A stretch of DNA of 64,000 bases, taken from an uncultured Lachnospiraceae bacterium (lineage in GTDB: Bacteria > Bacillota > Clostridia > Lachnospirales > Lachnospiraceae). The translations under genes and the position numbers were made by a program. Positions 40,494-47,457 of the stretch are shown here, in pieces (position 1 is the stretch's first letter; every line of letters begins with the position of its first letter). A model generated the notes under the pieces. It was not told the origin of the DNA and did no database searches. It saw nothing but the letters and a program-made list of their open reading frames with translations. The stretch spans positions 1 to 64,000 of the forward strand of contig CAMQTN010000004.1 of assembly GCA_947037115.1 (NCBI GenBank). Direction: 5' to 3'.

Positions 40494-40801
40494 TCACACA
40501 ATGATATCCACTGCCCAGCAAATATCCGCCTTCGTGTGAATACTGATATACTGTGTTTTCATATTGCCAATCACATCTCCCAACCCGCATCCAACCTCTA
40601 TGATCCTATGTATATCATTATTATCAATATATTTTTGCACAGAAAAAACAACTTCTTGGGCGTATGGTCTGTCATTAATTGATTCCAAGTGACAGTTGAC
40701 AAACGGATATCTTTTTTTGCAGAAGGCAATTGATTTTTCTTTTACATTTTCGTATCTGCAAATTCGATATCCAGATTTTTTGAAAAAAAATACTTTTTCA
40801 T
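40494..40801 (-). pseudogene. Degenerate SAM-dependent methyltransferase (frameshifted N-terminus, truncated C-terminus)
   Basis: VQKYIDNNDIHRIIEVGCGLGDVIGNMK (SAM motif I) in one frame; upstream ATG and MKKYFFSK in another frame, separated by homopolymer runs. Confidence 0.65.
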
Positions 40802-40812
40802 GCTATTTTCCC

Positions 40813-43314
40813 TTAATTTCTCTGTTCCCCTTTATCACGCAAAGCATTTTGAATAAACAAACGCAGACTATAAATGTCTGTCTCATTAATCGAGCGCCAA
40901 TATTTGCGCCGCATCAGCGCATTAAATAAATTTTCCCTACATTCATCCGAAACCCGAATGGCATATCCTCGAACTTCATCCCTGTCCAAATCGACGGTAA
41001 ATACATCGCCGCTCGTCCTTGCCTGAAAGTATATTTTATTCCCATGTTTATTCAACATTTCAAATTTGGAATAGTAGTCAGTGTCCATCCGGGCGTCATA
41101 CGGGTATTCGTATTGCAATTCCCTCTTACTGTTTTTTTCATCCACTACCCAGATCCGCGCACTGCAAATCGGAAAATAATACTCCTTCTTTTTATAACGA
41201 TAAACCCTTTGATACTGATAATAATAAGGAATTTCCGAATGTCCGGACTGAAATCCTGATATCATTTGCAGGTTACATGTCACAGATTGTTTTTCTTCCC
41301 TGAAATATGAAATTCTATGATCTGCTAAATCTGTCAATACAAGCGCCTGATCCGCCCCGGTAATTGTTCCAAACCCATTGCAACTGTTATTCTCTATCAT
41401 GATTTCTTCCCATGAATCATCTTCTGACTTTATATGAAGAATCCTATTTCTTTGATAGCAGGGAATATATAAATCATCATCCATTACCATTCCATCTCTT
41501 GCCATGGCATTCGTATCGGCCCAAAAGCCTTCTATTCTCTTCGTTTCCAGCGTGCTTAAATTTATGGTAATAACAAGTGCAAGATTATATCCGACAATAT
41601 ACACGCAATCTTTTATTCGAAAAGCCTGACCAAATTTACCTGTCTTTCGTTTTTCCTCTTCCGACAGTTGTAATTCTATTTTTTCAAACCGCTCTCCTTT
41701 TATATCAAAACGGTATATATCTTCAGCATTAAACGGAATAAGATACAGACAACCGTCCGCTTTTATCACATCCATAAAATCATAATCTTTAATTTCGCAA
41801 ACCGGCACCTGATAACCTTTTAGCAATTCTCCTGTTCTAACATCAACTTTCAACAAAAAAGATGTATACGCTGTCACCATCCATAATATTTCATTCTCAT
41901 CATCAAATTCTGAACCTCTGCTAACCAGCCAGGCATTTTCAAAACTTTCTTCTTTCACTTTACTTACATTTTGAATCAGCGTTGGTTCCCCATTTTTCTC
42001 ACATAACTGTATCACCGAACTGTGATCCCCATAATACGCATCAGAAATCACCACCGCCCGATCCACATCCGCCGAATCATCATAAATCCCCCATCCTTCC
42101 TCCACATACCGATCCCTGATCTCTTGATACCTCTCCCACAGCTCCGGCCTCATACTCTCGATGGTCGCCTGAATCAGCGGGTGCGGCCTCCAAAGCAGGG
42201 CCACCTCATCCCGATTTTCCTTAAAGATTTCAAACACCGACTCCATCTTCTTAAGCATTTTCCTATCATAATGCAAAAGCGCGCTCACGCCAGTATTATA
42301 AAAAACGATCTTCTTCCAGCTCCCATCCGGCTTCTCAATCACCTTAAGCCACTCCTCAGGAATCTCCAAATCCTCTTTCTTCGTATTCAGCACCTTGTCA
42401 ATCTTCGGTGATCCCGTCCCCAGAAATTTCTTTTCCAGAAACTTCCTGTCCACATGTTCCCCGCCAAATCCCATCTCCTTCGCAGCTTTCATATATTCAT
42501 TTATGTATATCTGCCGCATGTTCTCCGACTGCACGATCACCTGATGGGCATAGACTGTCCCCGGTGTAAAACAGAAATGCTTCATACCGCCAACGGCCGC
42601 CTGATCATTCGGATCGATCTCCCCTAAAATGAAATAAGGAATATACACTAATTTATCTGTAAAATTTCTCAGGTTTTTGGAATAGAAATAAGGATGCACA
42701 CTGGTCACATGATTGCACCCGTCATAGGGATTGTGAATATAGATCGCATCCGGCCTGCGCCCTTCCAGATCATACTCGTCATAACGGGTAACAGGCACAT
42801 ATGCGGGATACTGATCTCCCTCGTAGTGTTCCTCCTTAAAACTCCCGTCCGGATTCTTGTCAAAATAAGGGATCGGGATCACATAGGCGTCGCAGTCAGG
42901 ATCGGCGTCCGCCGCCTTCCACACGCTCTCCAGGGAATCCCACATGGAGGCTTTATAGGGAAGAAACACAACTTCCTTTCTGTCCTCCGGCATATCGTAT
43001 TTGATACTGTTGTACAGGCCGTTCAACTGCTTCTGAATCTTTTTGGATAATTTCCGGCATATATTTTCCTCGGGCAGGCTTTCACTCATCCGATAGATGT
43101 TTTCGCAGTAATCTTCCAAAATGTGCACAAGACCGGCATACTTTTCATCGAGGGTATCGATGTAAGTACCAAGGGCAATTGCCGACTCCTGACACTGCAC
43201 CAGGGCCTCTGCGGCTCCCTGTGGATTGGAGACAACAGTTCTTACGATGGCGTCATTGGCGCGAAGCAGTGTGTCCACTGTCAGCAGTATGTCTCTTTTT
43301 CTGTACCGTTCCAC
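40813..43314 (-). CDS. CDP-glycerol glycerophosphotransferase-like N-terminal domain fused to a C-terminal beta-propeller-like region
   Basis: VALLWRPHPLIQATIE...VVISDAYYGDHSSVIQLC; C-terminal ~330 aa of repeated beta-strand segments. Confidence 0.7.
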   Translation of the reverse strand: MERYRKRDILLTVDTLLRANDAIVRTVVSNPQGAAEALVQCQESAIALGTYIDTLDEKYAGLVHILEDYCENIYRMSESLPEENICRKLSKKIQKQLNGLYNSIKYDMPEDRKEVVFLPYKASMWDSLESVWKAADADPDCDAYVIPIPYFDKNPDGSFKEEHYEGDQYPAYVPVTRYDEYDLEGRRPDAIYIHNPYDGCNHVTSVHPYFYSKNLRNFTDKLVYIPYFILGEIDPNDQAAVGGMKHFCFTPGTVYAHQVIVQSENMRQIYINEYMKAAKEMGFGGEHVDRKFLEKKFLGTGSPKIDKVLNTKKEDLEIPEEWLKVIEKPDGSWKKIVFYNTGVSALLHYDRKMLKKMESVFEIFKENRDEVALLWRPHPLIQATIESMRPELWERYQEIRDRYVEEGWGIYDDSADVDRAVVISDAYYGDHSSVIQLCEKNGEPTLIQNVSKVKEESFENAWLVSRGSEFDDENEILWMVTAYTSFLLKVDVRTGELLKGYQVPVCEIKDYDFMDVIKADGCLYLIPFNAEDIYRFDIKGERFEKIELQLSEEEKRKTGKFGQAFRIKDCVYIVGYNLALVITINLSTLETKRIEGFWADTNAMARDGMVMDDDLYIPCYQRNRILHIKSEDDSWEEIMIENNSCNGFGTITGADQALVLTDLADHRISYFREEKQSVTCNLQMISGFQSGHSEIPYYYQYQRVYRYKKKEYYFPICSARIWVVDEKNSKRELQYEYPYDARMDTDYYSKFEMLNKHGNKIYFQARTSGDVFTVDLDRDEVRGYAIRVSDECRENLFNALMRRKYWRSINETDIYSLRLFIQNALRDKGEQRN

Positions 43315-43440
43315 CGTTTACCGCCATCCTTTCTGATCATGGGAGACCCCTTTTTTCCTCCTCGTGCGCCGGATGGTGGCAGTTTTACTGCATTCTTCCT
43401 CTCCACATCCGTATGCATAAAAAAATCTGATATAAAAATA

Positions 43441-43465
43441 TGACAATTCCATACTTTACATCAGA
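43441..43465 (+). repeat. Left inverted repeat flanking the AAA-ATPase gene
   Basis: TGACAATTCCATACTTTACATCAGA; 24/25 match to the reverse complement of 45175-45199. Confidence 0.9.
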
Positions 43466-43517
43466 TTTTCTACAGCCCTATTAAGTTTCCCCACGAAACA
43501 GAATTATTTAAAACGGC

Positions 43518-45119
43518 TTACACCACAGCCTCAACCACAGTCTTATCTCCGACCGTAATTGTCTTCACGCCAATTTGTTTTTTCTGATTAAAATTAAAAC
43601 TGAGCATGTAGCCCTTATTCTTATGGTAGTAATCCAGATAATCCACAAGCTGCTGTTCACCGCGTTCATGATATTCATTGCCGTGCCAGATCTTTAACTC
43701 CACGACAAACTGTTCACCAAGATAATCCACAATCACATCCGTGCGCCGCAGATCCCGCGTCTCAGCCTCAATATAATAATTCCCTGTGCCGTTGATGATT
43801 GGTTTCAGATACAAAAGAAAAAATTTTCTCCCATACTTCTCTACAAAGCTCTCGTCGCTTTTACTCCAGATATCCGAGAAGTGCTCAACAAATTTCTTCA
43901 ACACCGCGTCCATGTCAAGTTTACCATTTCGAATAAACTGGCTCCTGTCTCCCTCTCCCTTTGCATAAATTTCACTGCGGATAGCTTCCCTTGTCACAAA
44001 CAGATTTAAAAGCCTCATTTCAAAAATACGGTTAGCCACAGCCACCTGCCCGTCCCTGTTCTTTAAAAAGCCAAACATAACTCCTATGTTGATTGCCTTC
44101 TCATCCCGATTAAAGGGGATTCGTCTGCCCTGATACAAAATTCCCTCAATCAGAGCCTCAAGTTCCCGGTAAGTATCCAACTGCCGCACCATGCTTTCAA
44201 AGAGCGGAATGTTCTCATCCAGTATCCACCTGACAGCCTGACCAACTCCTTTTTTGGTCCACACCTGTTGTAACTTGGCAAAGTCATTCTCATCAGACAA
44301 ATCTTCATCAAGATACTTACAGATCATGGACACCAGCACAGGATATCCTGAGGTATATGCAAAAATTTCCTCCGCGATTTCCTGAATATTCATTCCCGTA
44401 TAGTGATCTGCTTCATATTCTTCAAGCATCTGCACAATCTGCGTCGCGTCGAAATCCATATTTACATTAAACACTGCCGCAATGTTCCATGGACTATTAT
44501 ACTGATGCTCCGATTCCGGGCGAATCTTCAGTTTTAAATTTTTAATATCGTACACTCCCGCGAGAATAACCGAATGAAACGTGGGCGTTCGATCCCGTTT
44601 CAGATAAGCGCCCCTCAGAAGTGCCAGAAACTGAACGAAAACCTGATTGTTTCCTGCGCTGTCCACCTCATCAATGATAAGCACAATCGGCCGCTTACAT
44701 TCCCTGCACATACGGCTCAGGAACCTGAACAGCTCATCCATTTCCAATTTCAAATTCTGCCCAATAAAGTCCGACAACATTCCGTATATTCTCTGCTCTT
44801 CCTCTCCTTCCTGATATTGGAGAGTGTCGAGCAACATATTGACAAACGCACGGGAAAATGTCTCACCGTTCTCGAATTTCTCATCCGGCATTTCCTGAAA
44901 GTCCAATGAAAAAACAAGATACTCCTCTGACAGATAATCAGCCAGAGCCCGCAGTGTGGTGGTTTTCCCATACTGTCTGCCTCTGTTGATAACAAAATAA
45001 CTTCCATAATCTACATAATCTTCTTTTATTTTTTTCAGCCTGTCATCTAACGACACCATATAATGCCTCTGGGGCACACAGGAACCTGTCACGTTGAATC
45101 TACGTTTCATATCCTTCAC
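43518..45119 (-). CDS. AAA-ATPase-like domain + PD-(D/E)XK nuclease domain (DUF1703-type)
   Basis: FVINRGRQYGKTTTLRALADYL (Walker A), RPIVLIIDEVDSA (Walker B), RRTDVIVDYLGEQFVVELKIW (D...ExK). Confidence 0.93.
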   Translation of the reverse strand: MKDMKRRFNVTGSCVPQRHYMVSLDDRLKKIKEDYVDYGSYFVINRGRQYGKTTTLRALADYLSEEYLVFSLDFQEMPDEKFENGETFSRAFVNMLLDTLQYQEGEEEQRIYGMLSDFIGQNLKLEMDELFRFLSRMCRECKRPIVLIIDEVDSAGNNQVFVQFLALLRGAYLKRDRTPTFHSVILAGVYDIKNLKLKIRPESEHQYNSPWNIAAVFNVNMDFDATQIVQMLEEYEADHYTGMNIQEIAEEIFAYTSGYPVLVSMICKYLDEDLSDENDFAKLQQVWTKKGVGQAVRWILDENIPLFESMVRQLDTYRELEALIEGILYQGRRIPFNRDEKAINIGVMFGFLKNRDGQVAVANRIFEMRLLNLFVTREAIRSEIYAKGEGDRSQFIRNGKLDMDAVLKKFVEHFSDIWSKSDESFVEKYGRKFFLLYLKPIINGTGNYYIEAETRDLRRTDVIVDYLGEQFVVELKIWHGNEYHERGEQQLVDYLDYYHKNKGYMLSFNFNQKKQIGVKTITVGDKTVVEAVV

Positions 45120-45141
45120 CTCCCGCGCTTTCTATAACGAT

Positions 45142-45177
45142 ATTCTAATATTTCTTTCACGGAATGTAAAGGTTTCT
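45142..45177 (-). promoter_or_regulatory. Putative sigma-A promoter of the AAA-ATPase gene (TTTACA-17-TAGAAT) with upstream AGAAACC
   Basis: Minus strand AGAAACCTTTACATTCCGTGAAAGAAATATTAGAAT. Confidence 0.65.
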
Positions 45178-45199
45178 GATGTAAAGTATGAAATTGTCA
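45175..45199 (-). repeat. Right inverted repeat flanking the AAA-ATPase gene
   Basis: Reverse complement TGACAATTTCATACTTTACATCAGA; pairs with 43441-43465. Confidence 0.9.
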
Positions 45200-45229
45200 A
45201 GGTGCCTGTCTACATTTGCCAGATCATCA

Positions 45230-45530
45230 CAACTATAAGCTCAAAACTCCGTCTGTCACGATCATCATAAGAATTAGCCGGGCGTTTCCGCCTGCGTCCT
45301 GTAACTGTGTAAGCTTATAGGTCCGCTTCGCTCCGTGTAGGCCACGGTCCTGGCATATCGGAAAACCGTCACAGGGACAGCTTGGGTAATGCCGTTTGGG
45401 TGCCGTCTTTCAGACTGCGCTCCCAGCCCGCCGCGCTTATGCACAGCACTTATGTTCAACATGTATTCCTGCGATCCGCCTTGCCTGACGGCAATATCCG
45501 GTAAAACCTTCCACCAAAACCAGGAAATCC
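45230..45530 (-). ncRNA. Candidate guide RNA (omega/reRNA-like) region 3' of the TnpB-like gene
   Basis: Structured non-coding stretch immediately 3' of the TnpB-like ORF, ending with a GNRA hairpin GGCG-GAAA-CGCC then CGGCTAATTC. Position matches where TnpB/TldR guide RNAs are encoded. Confidence 0.45.
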
Positions 45531-46934
45531 TTAAGATTTCGGTATGGGTTCATTCCCAGGCATCCATGAATCATCCTGTCTGTTTTTCTTCGTTGAAAGC
45601 GATTTTGTGTATATCGCTTCGATCCGTCTTGCCCCGTTCAGGGCGATGGAGCTTTGATATCCGCAGTTTTCGCAGACAAACCCTTTTGCAAGCCGTTTCC
45701 CCTCCGCTCCACAGTTTGAGCAGATGCTTCCCGTCCCCCTGGAGGAAATCTCCACAAGCGCAATCCCGTTTGTCTCACATTTTTGTAAAAGCCTGCTCCT
45801 GACATATCCCTGCGGACTCTCCGAGATCTTTCTGTTTGCCGGTTTATATCCGGACTTCTTTTTGTTGACCGTGATTGGCTTTGTAATAACGATTGTGCCT
45901 GGCTTTTCTGTCTCTAACATGCGGTTGATCCCGGCATTGATATAGGATTCGATCTGTGTCTGCTCCTTTTTCTTCTGCCGTCCGTACTTAAGCTCTCCAA
46001 GGTTGTTTGTCTCTATATCTGCCGCCTTTTTCCTGTCCCCTTCGGCAAGACTGTCCCGGTAGCTTTGCCGCATCCTGCCCCGCTCCCTGTTCTTCTCCAT
46101 AAGCCGTTCGGTCCTCGCAGAGGACAGTTCACCAAGACCTTCGCCGTAAATCGTCCCGTTAGACAGGGTGCACATATCACGATAACCGAGATGGACAAAA
46201 ATGGTATTTTGAAAATCCTCGTGCTTTCTCTTCCTCACATTGACAGGAAGTGCAATCGCTGCGTCATTTTTCCTGATGCAGATGCGGATCTGCCTGTCAC
46301 ATTCCCTGTCGTCCTTAAGCGGGAGTCTGATCCTGTTTCTGCGGACTCTGGAGACAAGATAAAGGGAACCGTCCCTGTAGGAGTACCCTCCCGGTGACAC
46401 GCTGAAACCATCGCTTCTGCCAGACGCAGGCCTGACCAGATATCTTCTGGTAAGCCTCCGCAGAAGATTGTTTAAACGTTCCGTTTCTATATCAAGTCCT
46501 GCCGCCTTCTCCGGCATCGGATATTCCTCCCGGTTTAAAATGGCGGCATATACCGGGTCAAGTTTTAAAACCGTCCGCAGGTACAGCCTGTCTGCGTCAC
46601 TAAGATTCTCGTTGGCGGTAATCAGGGTACGTATTTTGTTTTTCAACATACCCCACATGCCTTTGATATCACTGACGGCATCCCGTACTGCGAGCTCATA
46701 ATACACAGAGGGCAGGCCAAGCTGCTCCCGCAGGCCGCAATGGCGCATCTGCGTCATGATATCAAACAGGGAAGCAAGTCTCCCAAGACTTGCAATGCCG
46801 GAATACCGCTCGTAGACGTTAATCTTCACCTTCGCATAATCCCCGGCAATTCCTTTCAGAAAATCCATGGTCTCCTCCGGAAGCGGTTCCGTGTACTGCC
46901 AGGTTATTTTCGTCAAGCGGTCTTTCTTCTGCAT
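45531..46934 (-). CDS. TnpB-like protein with apparently inactivated RuvC catalytic residues (candidate TldR)
   Basis: IFVHLGYRDMCTLSNGTIYGEGLGE (RuvC-I D->H), GTIVITKPI (RuvC-II E->T), CSNCGAEGKRLAKGFVCENCGYQSSIALNGARRI (zinc ribbon intact, RuvC-III D->S). No TnpA nearby. Confidence 0.85.
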   Translation of the reverse strand: MQKKDRLTKITWQYTEPLPEETMDFLKGIAGDYAKVKINVYERYSGIASLGRLASLFDIMTQMRHCGLREQLGLPSVYYELAVRDAVSDIKGMWGMLKNKIRTLITANENLSDADRLYLRTVLKLDPVYAAILNREEYPMPEKAAGLDIETERLNNLLRRLTRRYLVRPASGRSDGFSVSPGGYSYRDGSLYLVSRVRRNRIRLPLKDDRECDRQIRICIRKNDAAIALPVNVRKRKHEDFQNTIFVHLGYRDMCTLSNGTIYGEGLGELSSARTERLMEKNRERGRMRQSYRDSLAEGDRKKAADIETNNLGELKYGRQKKKEQTQIESYINAGINRMLETEKPGTIVITKPITVNKKKSGYKPANRKISESPQGYVRSRLLQKCETNGIALVEISSRGTGSICSNCGAEGKRLAKGFVCENCGYQSSIALNGARRIEAIYTKSLSTKKNRQDDSWMPGNEPIPKS

Positions 46935-46968
46935 GCCCTCACCACACCTGCGGCTTGATTCATTCTAT

Positions 46969-46993
46969 TTCGCAGAATTGCTTATTCTGCGAA
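46969..46993. repeat. Hairpin TTCGCAGAA-ttgctta-TTCTGCGAA
   Basis: 9-bp perfect stem; same stem with loop inverted at 47342-47366. Confidence 0.85.
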
Positions 46994-47034
46994 TTTTTCT
47001 CTAAAATGGCCTGTATATGCGTATTCTCCCGCTT

Positions 47035-47160
47035 CTGACCACATTTTTGACCATAAATAGCATGGCTTGTAATTGGCCGTGCCTGCACCTGTACTGTCAC
47101 ACGAAACGCATACCACAGTTCTATCTGACCACTTTTTTGACCATTTTTCCGACCATAAAA
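47035..47160. repeat. TGGTC iteron-like array with 12-bp spacing (2 + 3 copies)
   Basis: Minus strand TATGGTCGGAAAAATGGTCAAAAAAGTGGTCAG and TATGGTCAAAAATGTGGTCAG. Confidence 0.7.
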
Positions 47161-47341
47161 GACATTCGGAGAAATATTCCATTTACAAATTTTGGATTTT
47201 ATTACGGCAGAAATTACAAAAATGCTTTAGAATAGCCATGACTACGGGGGCTTTGTCCTGATCTTTTGGAAAATTGACAAAAAAACTTATGTAATATATA
47301 ATAAAGACCGATAAAAAAACTGTGGGCAGTCATATTATCTT

Positions 47342-47366
47342 TTCGCAGAATAAGCAATTCTGCGAA
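47342..47366. repeat. Hairpin TTCGCAGAA-taagcaa-TTCTGCGAA followed by T-run on + strand
   Basis: Loop is the reverse complement of the loop at 46978-46984. Confidence 0.85.
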
Positions 47367-47394
47367 TTTTTTTGCACTTTTTACAGCAAGGCAA

Positions 47395-47446
47395 AACAGG
47401 GGCTGTGAACCCGGAATAACCTCCGTTTCCACAGCCCCTGTTTTTA
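47395..47446 (-). terminator. Strong (bidirectional-looking) intrinsic terminator after the pseG fusion gene
   Basis: AACAGGGGCTGTG ... CACAGCCCCTGTTTTT long GC-rich stem with A/T tracts on both sides. Confidence 0.85.
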
Positions 47447-47457
47447 AATGCCGTATT

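Noticed and set aside
42076-42085. 10-nt match (ATCATCATAA) to the start of the hypothetical TldR guide
   Set aside because: Low-complexity 10-mer inside a coding region; a chance hit is plausible in 64 kb on two strands and no TAM can be assigned.
45274-45462. 62-aa minus-strand ORF 3' of the TnpB-like gene
   Set aside because: Overlaps the structured guide-RNA candidate region; no recognisable domain; probably spurious.
45531-46934. Active IS200/IS605 transposon
   Set aside because: No TnpA (Y1 transposase) ORF nearby and the RuvC catalytic residues appear replaced, so it is better read as an exapted or remnant TnpB.
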